Shown in pieces: positions 9,042-18,871 of a stretch of DNA of 64,000 nucleotides (positions within the stretch are counted from its first letter, which is position 1; the number at the start of each line of letters is the position of its first letter). The position numbers were made by a program, and so were the translations under genes. The notes under the pieces were generated by a model, which made no database searches, was not told the DNA's origin, and was given only the letters and a program-made list of their open reading frames with translations. Source of the stretch: Archaeoglobus neptunius (GTDB taxonomy: Archaea > Halobacteriota > Archaeoglobi > Archaeoglobales > Archaeoglobaceae); NCBI RefSeq assembly GCF_016757965.1, contig NZ_JAEKIW010000003.1, positions 62,001 to 126,000 of the forward strand. The letters run 5' to 3'.

Positions 9042-10396
9042 GCGATATCACTCCCTTCAATCTCCTTTTTCGCCTCACCCGCATGTTCATACATAATTCT
9101 GATTATGCTGGCATGACACCTGCAGCAATCCATTCCAGCTCTGGTAAGATGCTTGACGGTATCAAAGCACCTGCCCTCCTCAAGAGCGTTCAAAATTTCG
9201 GCCTTGCTCACCATGTTGCATATACAGACAATCTCACCGAAATTCTCATCCTCCGCCACTGCTCTGTTTATTTCCATCTCATCCATCTCCGAAAGTCTTT
9301 TCCATTCCGGCTTCTTCAAATCATCCTTCTTTCTCAGTTCGAAAATGGATGAGAGCATTTCAACGACCATTTCAGCTATGGCTGGGGCTGCGGTCAGGCC
9401 GGGACTCTGAATTCCCGCTACGTTTATGAAGTTCCTGATCGGCTGGTTGATCACAAAGTCTTTCCCCGCAATTGATCTCACGCCGGCATAAACCGCAACA
9501 ATCTCCTCAGGTCTTCTTTTAAACAGCGGCGAGAATTTTGCCAGTATCCCGTCAATCTCCCCCTTTTTCACTGAGGTGTCCTCCTTGCTCTCAACGTCAA
9601 TCAAATTCGGTCCCCATACTGGCTTTCCGTCTATGCTGACCAGAGCTCCTCCACCCTTCGTCCTTTTGTTTGGCTTGAGTGGGATTGCCACAACCAGATG
9701 ATTCGAGAAGCTCCTCTCACCGAAAACCAAATGTGTGCCCTTTCCAGGGGTGATTGTCATATCATAACCAACCATTCTCGAGATTTCGTCAGCATGCAGT
9801 CCGGCGCAGTTCACAACACATCTCGCCTCAAAATCACCTTTGGTCGTCCTGACAGTGAAGTGATCTCCCCTGTTCTCAATCCCAACAACCTCACAGTCGT
9901 AGTGGAATTCCACTCCGTTTGCCTTCGCAAACCTGCATGCAGAGGCAGTCATTTCAACCGGATTTACAACTCCAGCAGTCGGGAGCAGCAATCCTCCCCA
10001 TATTTCCTCTCTGAGGTTGGGCACCATTTCCAGCACTTTTCTCCTGCTTAACCTCTTGGACCTCACTCCATTGATCCTGAAATAAAGCTGGATCAGAGGG
10101 ATCGCAAGGAATGTGAGGATGTTCGTTGCAACGAGGATCAGACCAACCCTTTTAAAGGAGAAACCGAGTTCCTCAGCCTCCCTGTCCATCATGGCATTTC
10201 CCTTTAGACACAGCCTGCCTTTGAGGGAGCCGAAAGGTAGCTGCAAAGGGTGAATTATTCCAGAACATCCCTTGGTCTGATCCAATCCTGGTCCGGACTT
10301 TTTTTCCACTACAACAACGCTGAGTTCGTATTTTGATAGTTCCTTGGCCAGAAAGCTGCCGGTTACACCTGCGCCAACAATAAGCACATCCTTCAC
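9026..10396 (-). CDS. glpA: GlpA-like FAD-dependent dehydrogenase with BFD [2Fe-2S] domain
   Basis: A 456-residue DAO-type flavoprotein: N-terminal FAD site DVLIVGAGVTGSFLAKELS, central VNCAGLHADEISRM and C-terminal flavin segment NVAGIQSPGLTAAPAIAEMV. Residues about 390-435 form a BFD-like domain with cysteines in VCICNM and DCCRCH, which bind a [2Fe-2S] cluster. This architecture is that of anaerobic sn-glycerol-3-phosphate dehydrogenase or related 2-hydroxyacid dehydrogenases. The GTG start at 10396 is preceded by an AT-rich TATA-like stretch about 28 nt upstream. The downstream gene overlaps and probably encodes a partner subunit. Confidence 0.8.
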   Translation of the reverse strand: MKDVLIVGAGVTGSFLAKELSKYELSVVVVEKKSGPGLDQTKGCSGIIHPLQLPFGSLKGRLCLKGNAMMDREAEELGFSFKRVGLILVATNILTFLAIPLIQLYFRINGVRSKRLSRRKVLEMVPNLREEIWGGLLLPTAGVVNPVEMTASACRFAKANGVEFHYDCEVVGIENRGDHFTVRTTKGDFEARCVVNCAGLHADEISRMVGYDMTITPGKGTHLVFGERSFSNHLVVAIPLKPNKRTKGGGALVSIDGKPVWGPNLIDVESKEDTSVKKGEIDGILAKFSPLFKRRPEEIVAVYAGVRSIAGKDFVINQPIRNFINVAGIQSPGLTAAPAIAEMVVEMLSSIFELRKKDDLKKPEWKRLSEMDEMEINRAVAEDENFGEIVCICNMVSKAEILNALEEGRCFDTVKHLTRAGMDCCRCHASIIRIMYEHAGEAKKEIEGSDIAWSMQ

Positions 10397-10492
10397 AATG
10401 TGCCTTTGACCCTCAGTATTAAAATTTTCACCATAGTGAATTGAGGAGATGGTATGTGATTGCCCTGCCGGGCAGTTTGATTTTTCAGAACC

Positions 10493-10500
10493 TTTAAATT
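10493..10500 (+). promoter_or_regulatory. TATA-like box of the 88-aa hypothetical gene
   Basis: TTTAAATT lies about 24 nt before a GTG codon at 10521. This makes the GTG the likely start of a leaderless gene, rather than the ATG at 10449 upstream of the box. Confidence 0.55.
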
Positions 10501-10520
10501 CTCCCTGCCAACTTTCATCC

Positions 10521-10787
10521 GTGAAAGTCGAGATCGGAGACTTTGAGGAATGGCTGAGGGAGAGGGGTTACGATCTGATGATGGGGGAGGAGAACTTCAG
10601 GCTATATCTCAGGCTCGGTTTTTCTTCAATGCTTTTCTACAACAGCAATCTCCTGTTCAGTTTCATTCTCGACAGGATTGGAGTTAAAATCCCTGAGGAT
10701 AGGGTGCCCGACAGAGCAAGATTTGAAATTGCGAAAAGAATTAGAAGGATTTCAGCCACAAAAAACACTCTTGAAATAGAAATTTAA
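10521..10787 (+). CDS. Conserved hypothetical protein, 88 aa
   Basis: I do not recognise this small protein. From the GTG at 10521 it reads [20 protein letters not shown] and then a mixed helical segment with [13 protein letters not shown] and a basic region with KRIRRIS near the C terminus. It has no membrane segment or cysteine motif. The upstream 24 codons of the open frame lie before the TATA-like box and are unlikely to be translated. It converges on the aTrm56 gene with a 4-nt overlap. Confidence 0.6.
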   Translation: MKVEIGDFEEWLRERGYDLMMGEENFRLYLRLGFSSMLFYNSNLLFSFILDRIGVKIPEDRVPDRARFEIAKRIRRISATKNTLEIEI

Positions 10788-11293
10788 TCTCTGGTTTCAA
10801 CTATTTTCTCCCTCTCGCTTGGAATCACCCTTATTTTTCCGTCCGGAAACTCGATCTCAAAGGTTTTCCCAATGACCCGATCAAGAAAGACCGCGAGAGC
10901 CGCGACCTCACTGTGGGGCTGCGTGCCAATGGAGACATTCATGTCACACATCTCGTAAACTTCAGGCGGCACTTTTTCGGCCCCCACAACGATCAGAACT
11001 CTCCTTGCCCTTTTAATATCCTCAATTTTCTCCGGTAAAGGTCTTCCGTACATCGTGAGATGTACTTTCAGTCCATCGAATTCCCTGAGAAGCTTTTTCC
11101 AGCTCACAGCCTCGATGAAAAAATCTCCACCCCATCTCTCAACAACATCCCGTACACTCTCAAAAACAGAGGAATCTTCCCTGTCAAAATAAATTCCCTT
11201 CGCTCCCAGAGCTCTTGCAGTTAAAGCAACGTGAGTTGAAATCCTTCTGTCCCTCTCTGGCCTGTGGCCGAGTCTCAGAACGTAAACCTCCAT
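10784..11293 (-). CDS. trm56: tRNA (cytidine(56)-2'-O)-methyltransferase (aTrm56)
   Basis: A 169-residue SPOUT-class methyltransferase that 2'-O-methylates C56 in the T loop of archaeal tRNAs. The N-terminal signature [20 protein letters not shown] is diagnostic, and the SAM-knot region includes [11 protein letters not shown] and [20 protein letters not shown]. The start at 11293 is preceded by AGGAGG; the open frame extends further but runs into the oxidoreductase gene. It sits just downstream of the oxidoreductase beta-subunit gene. Confidence 0.92.
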   Translation of the reverse strand: MEVYVLRLGHRPERDRRISTHVALTARALGAKGIYFDREDSSVFESVRDVVERWGGDFFIEAVSWKKLLREFDGLKVHLTMYGRPLPEKIEDIKRARRVLIVVGAEKVPPEVYEMCDMNVSIGTQPHSEVAALAVFLDRVIGKTFEIEFPDGKIRVIPSEREKIVETRD

Positions 11294-11294
11294 A

Positions 11295-12038
11295 CTACCT
11301 CCTGTAAATTCTGTATATCGCCTCCTCAAATGTTTCGTCTTCCTTTTGGTAAAACACACCGCATACCTTTTTGTCAGAGCACAGCTTTAGTGCTGTCTGA
11401 ACACTGTCAGCCCTTTCGACCCATTTTATCTCGTCTCTGATCCCCCAGAAATTGTTGAAGCTGACGCATGGCTGAAGGATTTCAACGAATGAAAATCCCC
11501 TGTGTTTCATTGCATCGTACATAATTTGTGCAAGCTTCTGGATGTCGCCGGCAAAGGCCCTCGCAACAAAGGTGGCACCGCTCATCAGCATAAGACTGCA
11601 TGGTTCGATGGGATTTTCGGGATTTCCGTATGGTGTTGAACGCCCTTTTTGCCCTTTTGGACTCGTTGCTGTGACCTGACCCGTCGTAAGACCGAAAACA
11701 CCGTTATTATGGAGAAAAATAGATATGTCTGTATTTCTCCTTGCCGCATGTATCAGATGTTCAATACCCTCGTTCATCGCATCCCCATCGCCCACAAAAC
11801 CAACTGAAATCATTTCTGGGTTCGCAAGCTTGAAACCTGTCAGAAAAGGCGGAACCCTCCCGTGAATAACATGAAAGCTTGGAACTTTGAGATAATCAGC
11901 AATCTTGCCATGACATCCAATTCCGGATGAAACAACAACTCTGGCATTTCCAATCATTTTAACTGCCTTCTCAAACGCCCTCATGATTCCAAAGTTTCCG
12001 CATCCCGGACACCACGTAATCTTTGCAGAAGTTTTCAC
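11295..12038 (-). CDS. 2-oxoacid:ferredoxin oxidoreductase, beta subunit
   Basis: A 247-residue thiamine-diphosphate-binding subunit. It has [14 protein letters not shown] for cluster contact, SSGIGCHGK, and the TPP motif [12 protein letters not shown] followed about 25 residues later by [13 protein letters not shown]. It works with the fused gamma-alpha subunit to oxidise a 2-oxoacid to an acyl-CoA while reducing ferredoxin. The GTG start at 12038 has AGGAGGTGAT upstream and lies 4 nt after the alpha-subunit stop. The substrate is not decided by sequence. Confidence 0.88.
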   Translation of the reverse strand: MKTSAKITWCPGCGNFGIMRAFEKAVKMIGNARVVVSSGIGCHGKIADYLKVPSFHVIHGRVPPFLTGFKLANPEMISVGFVGDGDAMNEGIEHLIHAARRNTDISIFLHNNGVFGLTTGQVTATSPKGQKGRSTPYGNPENPIEPCSLMLMSGATFVARAFAGDIQKLAQIMYDAMKHRGFSFVEILQPCVSFNNFWGIRDEIKWVERADSVQTALKLCSDKKVCGVFYQKEDETFEEAIYRIYRR

Positions 12039-12042
12039 CCTA

Positions 12043-13656
12043 TCACCTCCTGGCGAGCTCTTCTTTGACTTCCTCCGGTGTGAAAGGTCTCCCATCCCAC
12101 CTCAGCACCCTTGCAACATCTATACCGGTCTCCCTCTCAATCAATCCGGCCAGCAACCCCCTGTAGTTGCACTCAACACAGATTACATTTCCACCAAGTT
12201 TCGGCAATATCAAAGGCCTTAAAAACCGAATTCCCAGTACCGAATAACCAAGCTCTTCTGCAGCTTCCAAAACTGCACCAAAATTGCTTCCCCACGTTAC
12301 AATGGTATCCTGACCGTTCTTAATAAGCCAGTACGGCTCAAGTTTCTTAACTTCCTTCAGAATCTCCTCTTCCTTTCTCATTCTTTTCGCATACATCTCA
12401 GTTGCCATTTTCGCATCGTCGGTTGTTATTCCAAACTCATCGTGCTCGTTGCTGTTGCATTTAACAATTGCAGGCGGTACTGCAAATCTCGAAATCCCGC
12501 TCTCTGTAATCTCGTACCTCGGAAACACATCATCTGTAACAGAACTGAAAATATCCACCTCCTCAACTTCAACTCCATCTAAATCCTCGTTCTCATAGCT
12601 CTCGGTCATGTGCTTCTCCGTAAGAAGAATTGTCGGTGTCTGGAACTTCCATGCAAGATTCAGTAAAGTGCCCGCCAGAATGTAGGAATCCTTCAACGTA
12701 AGCGGAGAGGCAACGATAACCGGAAATTCTCCATGTGCCGGGCTGAGGGAGAAGTAAAGGTCCTCCTGCGCTGTAAATGTAGCCATACCTGTTGATGGAG
12801 CACTTCTCTGAGCTAAAATGATTAAAAGCGGTATCTCTGCCATCGCAGCAAGACTTATGCTCTCGGACATTAAAGCAAAACCTCCTCCGCTCGTACCGGT
12901 AGCACTTCTCTTTCCTGCATATGCACTGCCTATGGCCATCATAATTGCCGCAATCTCGCTTTCTGGCTGTATGGCATAAGCAAGCTTCTTTTTTGCAAGA
13001 AAATGAAGAACCGGTGATGCCGGTGTCATTGGATAGGCAAAGTAATATTCAAGCCCCGCATCGACCATTCCGAGGGCAATGGCCTCCGACCCCGAGAACA
13101 CATTTCCATCCTGAGATTTTTTTGCAGGGATTTCCATCAACCTATCAAAATTTCTCTCGGCATAATCAAACGCAATTTTTGCCAGTTCCACGTCAACTCC
13201 CGATTTCTCGCCGTACTCTGACTGAAAGACCTCATTCAGGAATTTTAACTCCACACCTGATAGATGGCAGAAGCTGCCAAGAGCAGCCGCATTTCGGTAA
13301 AGAAATGACAGATTTTCTTCTTTCACAAATTCTGAAAGTGGAACCGGGAATGAATTTGAATACTCACACTCGAACTTGGCATCGTGAATAAGAAAACCCT
13401 TCAACCTCTCTATGTGATTTTTCAAAACATAATCCTCAAGGCATATCATTGCATCGTAATAAAACCTGTGTGCGTGCACCTTTCTGTCCGATATTCTGAC
13501 AACACTTGCATTATGCCCTCCTCTGATAAGGGACTCGTATTCCTGATACACGAACACATTGTATCCCATCCTGGAAAAAAGCTTGGCAAGTACTTCCCCT
13601 GCCTCTTTAACACCATCCCCAGCCGCTCCCGCGATACAGACGTTGAAGTCGAACAT
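12043..13656 (-). CDS. 2-oxoacid:acceptor oxidoreductase, fused gamma-alpha subunit
   Basis: A 537-residue fusion. Residues 1-185 are the gamma domain (VCIAGAAGDGVKEAGEVLAK, SLIRGGHNASVVRIS). Residues about 190-400 are the alpha pyrimidine-binding domain (YFAYPMTPASPVLHFL, TGTSGGGFALMSESISLA). The rest is the C-terminal domain. This gamma-alpha fusion with a separate beta subunit is the layout of 2-oxoglutarate-type or general 2-oxoacid oxidoreductases of archaea. It differs from the four-subunit POR operon at 38.7-41.6 kb, so the organism has at least two such enzymes in this window. Confidence 0.88.
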   Translation of the reverse strand: MFDFNVCIAGAAGDGVKEAGEVLAKLFSRMGYNVFVYQEYESLIRGGHNASVVRISDRKVHAHRFYYDAMICLEDYVLKNHIERLKGFLIHDAKFECEYSNSFPVPLSEFVKEENLSFLYRNAAALGSFCHLSGVELKFLNEVFQSEYGEKSGVDVELAKIAFDYAERNFDRLMEIPAKKSQDGNVFSGSEAIALGMVDAGLEYYFAYPMTPASPVLHFLAKKKLAYAIQPESEIAAIMMAIGSAYAGKRSATGTSGGGFALMSESISLAAMAEIPLLIILAQRSAPSTGMATFTAQEDLYFSLSPAHGEFPVIVASPLTLKDSYILAGTLLNLAWKFQTPTILLTEKHMTESYENEDLDGVEVEEVDIFSSVTDDVFPRYEITESGISRFAVPPAIVKCNSNEHDEFGITTDDAKMATEMYAKRMRKEEEILKEVKKLEPYWLIKNGQDTIVTWGSNFGAVLEAAEELGYSVLGIRFLRPLILPKLGGNVICVECNYRGLLAGLIERETGIDVARVLRWDGRPFTPEEVKEELARR

Positions 13657-13672
13657 GTTCGAAATGAGTTCT

Positions 13673-14590
13673 TTAAAATTTATAACATTTTGGTAATAGT
13701 ACTTTAACAGCCCTATCCAGGACTTCTATTTCTGCATAACCCTCCCCGACGGGATTTCCGTCGCACGAAATTATCTCATCAGCCCACACTCTCACCGTTT
13801 CATCATCAAAACTCATCGTCTGTGTTACAATCGGTTCAATTTTCCTCAGATCATCCTTGGTGTACGTCGAAACCACTATGCCCTCACTCACACATGCAAC
13901 AACTGCCTTAAAATTGAGGAACGCCGAGAGAGATGCCCCTCCCGCAGTACCTTTCCCGAGAAATCTCCTGTCAGATAAAGAAAAAAAGACGTTGCCAAAT
14001 TCCCCCTCCACGATCCTCTCTCCCACCTCAACACGCGCCCTGAATTTTCTCGGTAATGCAACAGCCCTCTCTCCCATCATGAACTTTCTCGCATCAACCT
14101 GAACTCTTTTATTTCCAACCGTCGCCAGAATCGTGGAGCCAACAACAACGTCGTTGAATGCAATCCTTTCTTCATTCCCTATCTTCAATTTCAGCCCCCT
14201 CATATCACATGATTTGAGCTCATCAGGATCGAAATCCGGCGGACATAAAACAGGACTCACATTGGTTGTGCCGATACCAATGCAGAGTAACGGACTCTCC
14301 GGTCTTGCCGAAGCCGCATCGCTTACGGTTCCGTCCCCACCAAAAACAGCTATCAGATCCACAACCCTATCAATCTTTTTAACCAGGTCTACGGTGTCAT
14401 CTCTTGTTCCCTTTAAGGGTATTTCGACTGTCCGGGGATTTAACACTTCGAGAATTTTTGCTGTATTCCCCGAAGTCCACACCTCACCTCCGAGCTTTTT
14501 CAGGGTGCTGACTATGAGTTCAACCTTCTCCTGGTTCAGCCCACCACCAGCGGTTGGATTCACAACAACCCCCACTCTCACACCATTCAT
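13673..14590 (-). CDS. ATP-NAD kinase-like protein (COG3199 type)
   Basis: A 305-residue protein with the NAD/diacylglycerol-kinase fold: GVVVNPTAGGG at residue 8 and the phosphate-binding GGDGT motif in VFGGDGTVSDAASA near residue 85, then IGIGTTNVSP. Archaeal members form a group distinct from classic NadK and their phosphate acceptor is uncertain. The ATG at 14590 is divergent from dapF, with 41 bp between the starts. Confidence 0.8.
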   Translation of the reverse strand: MNGVRVGVVVNPTAGGGLNQEKVELIVSTLKKLGGEVWTSGNTAKILEVLNPRTVEIPLKGTRDDTVDLVKKIDRVVDLIAVFGGDGTVSDAASARPESPLLCIGIGTTNVSPVLCPPDFDPDELKSCDMRGLKLKIGNEERIAFNDVVVGSTILATVGNKRVQVDARKFMMGERAVALPRKFRARVEVGERIVEGEFGNVFFSLSDRRFLGKGTAGGASLSAFLNFKAVVACVSEGIVVSTYTKDDLRKIEPIVTQTMSFDDETVRVWADEIISCDGNPVGEGYAEIEVLDRAVKVLLPKCYKF

Positions 14591-14631
14591 TTGCTCATCA
14601 TTTTTTTAAATCTCTCCCCAGACCTTGACCC

Positions 14632-15474
14632 ATGCGGGTTAGGGTAACAAAAATGCACGGGAATGGAAATGATTTTATTCTGGTAGATGAATTCAAGGAG
14701 GTCATTATCCCGGAAAATGAGAAACCAAAGTTCGTTAGAGCGGTCTGCCACAGAAATTTTGGTGTGGGTGCGGACGGTGCTCTTTTCGTTCAGCCATCCG
14801 ACAGGGCGGATGTCAGGTTCAGATATTTCAACAGCGATGGCAGTGAGGCTGCGATGTGTGGTAACGGGATAAGATGCTTTTCCCGTTATGTCGTTGAGGA
14901 GGGCTACGCAAGCAACAGGTTGAAGGTGGAAACTCTCGCAGGCGTTCTCGAGCTGGAGGTATACAACGAGGATGGATGGTGGGTCAGGGTTGATATGGGA
15001 AAGCCAAGATTTGAAAAAGAGAGCATACCCGCTGTGGAGGACGTCTGGGGGTACGAAATCGAATTTGAAGGTGAGAAATACAAACTCTACGCCGCAAACA
15101 CGGGTGTTCCGCATGTTGTTATTTTTGTCGATGACCTGAATTTTGACATCATACCGCTGGCAAGAAAGGTGAGATACCTCAATGTGTTCCCGGAAGGGAC
15201 GAATGTGAACCTTGCAAAGGTTGAGAGCAGGAGCAGGATAAGGATAAGAACGTACGAGAGAGGTGTGGAAGATGAGACTTTGAGCTGTGGAACGGGCAGC
15301 GTTGCAGTTGCAGCGATAGCCAGCGAACTTGGGATGGTTGACGAAAAAGTAGAGATTATCACAAAAGGTGGTGTGCTGAGAATAGAGCTAGCAAAGGATA
15401 GCGCATACATGACCGGCAGAGCGAACAGGGTTCTTGACGGATTTGTTAACGTAAAGGAGTTATATGAGGTTTGA
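14632..15474 (+). CDS. dapF: Diaminopimelate epimerase
   Basis: A 280-residue enzyme converting LL- to meso-diaminopimelate in lysine synthesis. The two catalytic cysteines are visible: MCGNGIRCFSRYV near residue 81 and SCGTGSVAVAAIA near 224, with the opening KMHGNGNDFILVDEF. An upstream TTTAAAT at 14605-14611 lies about 24 nt before the ATG. The next gene overlaps by 11 nt. Confidence 0.95.
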   Translation: MRVRVTKMHGNGNDFILVDEFKEVIIPENEKPKFVRAVCHRNFGVGADGALFVQPSDRADVRFRYFNSDGSEAAMCGNGIRCFSRYVVEEGYASNRLKVETLAGVLELEVYNEDGWWVRVDMGKPRFEKESIPAVEDVWGYEIEFEGEKYKLYAANTGVPHVVIFVDDLNFDIIPLARKVRYLNVFPEGTNVNLAKVESRSRIRIRTYERGVEDETLSCGTGSVAVAAIASELGMVDEKVEIITKGGVLRIELAKDSAYMTGRANRVLDGFVNVKELYEV

Positions 15475-16201
15475 GAACAGACTTGTACTGTCAGCAATGG
15501 CAGGAATCAACGATGCGGATTTTTGCAGGAATCAGAAGGCTGCTCTGGTGATTCTTGGTGGGTTTAGTGCCGATAAAACAGCTATGGAGGCTGCAAAGAT
15601 GGCTGCAATGAGAGGACGGAAGGAATTCATTTTTTCCGAACCGCTGGATGGAATAGAGAGGGAGATAAAAAACCTTAAAAGAGAAAAGTTTGCTGTAAAT
15701 GTCAGATCCGGCAGTCTTGAGGGTTATATGGAGGTTGCAGAAATTGTGGAGAGATACGGTGGAATACTGGAGATCAATGCTCACTGCAGACAGCCCGAAT
15801 TCGTTTCGGCTGGGTGTGGTGAATGGCTGCTTTTCAATCCAGAAAAGCTACTGGAAATTACACGAGAAGTTTCCAAAATTTCCACAACATTTGTGAAAAT
15901 TCGAGGAAGTCATCCGATTGATTACGAGAGGCTTGCATCCAAGATCTTCTCAGCGGGGGCAAAGGCAATTCACATTGATGCAATGATTCCAAACGGAGGC
16001 TGCAATTTTTCTCTGATCAGCAGAATATCCAGATACGGCCCCGTTATAGGAAACAACTCTTTCACGGATATTGAGAGTGGAGAAAAGATAATCAGGTCGG
16101 GAGCGAGAATGGCATCGGCGGCAAGGGCTGTTCTCAAGGACATGAAATTTTTTGAAAAGATGCTCAGAAGTGGGATTCTTTCCCAGCCCGTTGAGCTCTA
16201 A
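15464..16201 (+). CDS. MJ0144-type tRNA-dihydrouridine-synthase-like TIM-barrel protein
   Basis: A 245-residue flavin-type TIM barrel of the archaeal group related to NifR3/dihydrouridine synthases. It opens with FENRLVLSAMAGINDADFC and ends with a phosphate-binding segment (GPVIGNNSFTD, IIRSGARMASAARA). ILEINAHCRQPEFVSAGCG corresponds to the catalytic region of the family. It is shorter than true Dus enzymes and lacks their C-terminal RNA-binding domain, so a tRNA role is not assured. It overlaps dapF and converges on pyrD. Confidence 0.7.
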   Translation: MRFENRLVLSAMAGINDADFCRNQKAALVILGGFSADKTAMEAAKMAAMRGRKEFIFSEPLDGIEREIKNLKREKFAVNVRSGSLEGYMEVAEIVERYGGILEINAHCRQPEFVSAGCGEWLLFNPEKLLEITREVSKISTTFVKIRGSHPIDYERLASKIFSAGAKAIHIDAMIPNGGCNFSLISRISRYGPVIGNNSFTDIESGEKIIRSGARMASAARAVLKDMKFFEKMLRSGILSQPVEL

Positions 16202-17097
16202 TCGTGGGCTGTGCCTACAAGCTCAGTTATGGTACAGTTATTTGCCCTCGTGTATGCAATGAGACTTTCCTTGAGGCTGTAGAAGATCCTTCTGCTGTAA
16301 TATACCGCCGATCCTATCTGCACAGCGTTCGCTCCTGCAAAGATGAACTCCAGAACGTCCTCAAAGCTCGTAACACCTCCACACCCTACAACCGGGATCT
16401 CAAGCTCCCTGTAAAGGTCGTAAACGCATTTCAATGCTATCGGCTTGATTGCCTTTCCACTGACCCCTCCAGAAATGTTGCTTAGAACCGGCTTTTTTGA
16501 AACAATATCTATTTTCATGCCCCTCAGTGTATTTGAAATCGATATTCCATCCACCCCTACCTTCTCGAGTTTCTTCGCAAGATTGACATAATCATGCATT
16601 GCAGATATCTTTGCAAAAACAGGATTTTCAGTGGAATCCTTCAACGCCATTACAATCGCCGAAGACAGTTCCAGATCACTCCCCACATCGTAACCTGCAC
16701 CTTTGACGTGTGGGCAACTGAGGTTGATCTCGTAACCGTGTTTGAATGGCAGTGATTCGTCAAATATCTCAGCCAGCCTTGAGAAATCCTCGGGCGTATA
16801 CCCGTAGAGGCTTACAATCAACGGTGACTCGTTTGTAAAATCCTTTAGCTCCTCTGCAAATTCGACTGCAGGAGGTGATGCAAGACCCACAGCATTGATC
16901 AGACCGCAACTCCAGTTTATAACGGTAGGGTTTCTGTAACCTTCTCTCCCCTCCAAGCTTACAGATTTTGTCACAACTGCCCCGGCATCCCTCGCAATGA
17001 GGTTGAGAGAATGAACGCTGCTTCCCAAAACGCCACTTGCCAGCATCAGAGGATTTTTCAGTCTCAGACCGCACAGCTCGATCTCCAGAGGATTCAT
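16198..17097 (-). CDS. pyrD: Dihydroorotate dehydrogenase, class 1B-like
   Basis: A 299-residue FMN enzyme of pyrimidine synthesis. It has LKNPLMLASGVLGS at residue 12, the active-site cysteine in NLSCPHVKGAG near residue 130 (the base of class 1 enzymes), and the FMN phosphate site VGCGGVTSFEDVLEFIFAGA. VFAKISAMH fits the FMN-contacting lysine. No pyrK electron-transfer subunit is adjacent. GGTTATAAAG at 17118-17127 lies 25 nt before the ATG on this strand. Confidence 0.92.
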   Translation of the reverse strand: MNPLEIELCGLRLKNPLMLASGVLGSSVHSLNLIARDAGAVVTKSVSLEGREGYRNPTVINWSCGLINAVGLASPPAVEFAEELKDFTNESPLIVSLYGYTPEDFSRLAEIFDESLPFKHGYEINLSCPHVKGAGYDVGSDLELSSAIVMALKDSTENPVFAKISAMHDYVNLAKKLEKVGVDGISISNTLRGMKIDIVSKKPVLSNISGGVSGKAIKPIALKCVYDLYRELEIPVVGCGGVTSFEDVLEFIFAGANAVQIGSAVYYSRRIFYSLKESLIAYTRANNCTITELVGTAHD

Positions 17098-17174
17098 TGA
17101 TAGTTGTTTTTCAGAGGGTTATAAAGATTTAGCCATCAAACAAAACAATTAAATCTCCGGAATCGAGGTAAATT

Positions 17175-18743
17175 GTGGAAAAAGTACTCCAGCTTGTAAG
17201 GCGGGGTGAAGGAGAGAATATTGAATTCAAAGAGTTTCTTACCTCTTACCACCTCAGGGAGGGTAGATTCAGGCAGCTTGCCTGTCAGATGAACCACAGG
17301 ATCATAATGGGAAAGGGAAAGGCCATTTACGTTATTGGCGTTTCTGATTCCGGACAGATAAGAGGTATTGATGAGAGCAAGTTTGAGGAGACTGTTGAAA
17401 TTCTGAAAAAGCTTGCTGAGGAGGTTGAAGCAGAGTTAAGCTCTGTAGAGAGATACAGCATTAATGACGGGCTCGTGGGCATAGTTGAAATCAGAAAAAC
17501 AAATGCGAAAGAGCACATACTTGTCGGGACCGCCGGACACGTTGATCACGGTAAATCAACCCTTGTAGGCTGTCTGATCACAGGAAAACCGGATGATGGA
17601 GATGGTGCAACGAGAATTTATCTGGATGTTCTCAAGCACGAGATTGAAAGGGGATTGAGTGCAGAAATAAATTTTGCCGTTTTTGGATACAAGAATGGCA
17701 AAACCATAAGACTGAAAAATCCTGTAAGTAAGAGCGAGAAGGCTCTTGTGGTGGAAAACGCTGACAAGCTTGTCAGCTTCGTTGATACAGTGGGCCACGA
17801 ACCATGGCTGAGAACTACGATAAGAGGTCTGCTGGGACAGAAAATAGATTACGGTCTGCTTGTGGTTGCTGCAAATGACGGAGTAATGAGGACAACAAGA
17901 GAGCATCTTGGAATCCTGCTTGCAATGGAGCTCCCTGTAATTGTGGCAATCACAAAGGCAGATATGGTTTCTGAAGACAGGTTAGAGGGAGTTATCCGGG
18001 AGGTTTTCTCCACACTCAGAAGGGTTGGCAGAATACCATTCCTCATGAAAAGTCCAGAAGATGCGGGCAAAGTTTCAGAGCTTATGGCAGAGAACAGACT
18101 TGTCGTTCCCGTTGTCGTGACCTCCGCTATAACTCTGGAAGGCTATGACATTCTTGAGGAGATCTTCTTCCACCTTCCAAAACGCTACGTGTCTGAAGAG
18201 GACTTTTTGATGTATATCGATAAGATCTACAGAGTTACGGGCGTTGGTACCGTTGTTAGCGGAAGTGTGAAGAGCGGTGAGCTGAGGGAAGGGGAGGAAC
18301 TCTACATAGGGCCGTTTGAGGACGGAGAATTTAGAAAAGTGAGGGTCCAGAGCATCGAAATGCACCACTACAGGATCGATAGGGCAAAAAGCGGGGATAT
18401 AATCGGAGTTGCGCTGAAAGGTGTGAGGTACGACGAATTGAGAAGAGGGATGGTTCTGAGCAAAAATGAACTCAATGCAGTCTGGGAATTCGATGCAGAT
18501 GTTTACGTTTTCACTCATCCCACACTGATAAGTGCTGGCTACGAGCCAGTCATGCACGTCGAAACGATTTCGGAGACCGTTACATTCGTTGAGATCGACG
18601 GAGACTACCTGAAGTCCGGAGATAGAGGAAAGGTGAGGATGAGGTTCAAATACCGCCCGCATTATGTTTACGAAGGTCAGAAGTTTATTTTCCGTGAAGG
18701 AAGAAGCAAGGGGATGGGAGAGATAACAAAAATCTTCGTATAA
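17175..18743 (+). CDS. GTPBP1-like translational GTPase with N-terminal AlbA_2/Schlafen-like domain
   Basis: A 522-residue EF-Tu/EF-1A-class GTPase. The G domain starts near residue 117 with GTAGHVDHGKSTLVG (P loop), then VDTVGHEPW (G3) and VAITKADMV (TKAD, G4), followed by two beta-barrel domains. Residues 1-100 are a separate domain: ENIEFKEFLTSY and GKAIYVIGVSDSGQIRGI resemble the AlbA_2 nucleic-acid-binding domain of Schlafen proteins. The function is unproven; the eukaryotic relative GTPBP1 acts in translation and mRNA turnover. The GTG start has a TATA-like AATTAAATCT about 24 nt upstream. Confidence 0.82.
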   Translation: MEKVLQLVRRGEGENIEFKEFLTSYHLREGRFRQLACQMNHRIIMGKGKAIYVIGVSDSGQIRGIDESKFEETVEILKKLAEEVEAELSSVERYSINDGLVGIVEIRKTNAKEHILVGTAGHVDHGKSTLVGCLITGKPDDGDGATRIYLDVLKHEIERGLSAEINFAVFGYKNGKTIRLKNPVSKSEKALVVENADKLVSFVDTVGHEPWLRTTIRGLLGQKIDYGLLVVAANDGVMRTTREHLGILLAMELPVIVAITKADMVSEDRLEGVIREVFSTLRRVGRIPFLMKSPEDAGKVSELMAENRLVVPVVVTSAITLEGYDILEEIFFHLPKRYVSEEDFLMYIDKIYRVTGVGTVVSGSVKSGELREGEELYIGPFEDGEFRKVRVQSIEMHHYRIDRAKSGDIIGVALKGVRYDELRRGMVLSKNELNAVWEFDADVYVFTHPTLISAGYEPVMHVETISETVTFVEIDGDYLKSGDRGKVRMRFKYRPHYVYEGQKFIFREGRSKGMGEITKIFV

Positions 18744-18841
18744 TGCTGAAAATAATATTTCCATTCAGAGCGGCGGAACCATCCATTGCAATCTCGGCTG
18801 GAACCGGGCTGTTGAAATCGGACAAAAACTGTAGAGATACA

Positions 18842-18852
18842 TTTTTATAAAT
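18842..18852 (+). promoter_or_regulatory. TATA-like box of nikR
   Basis: TTTTTATAAAT is centred 25 nt before the nikR ATG at 18872, implying a leaderless transcript. Confidence 0.55.
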
Positions 18853-18871
18853 TGACCGCAAAAGTCCTCTC

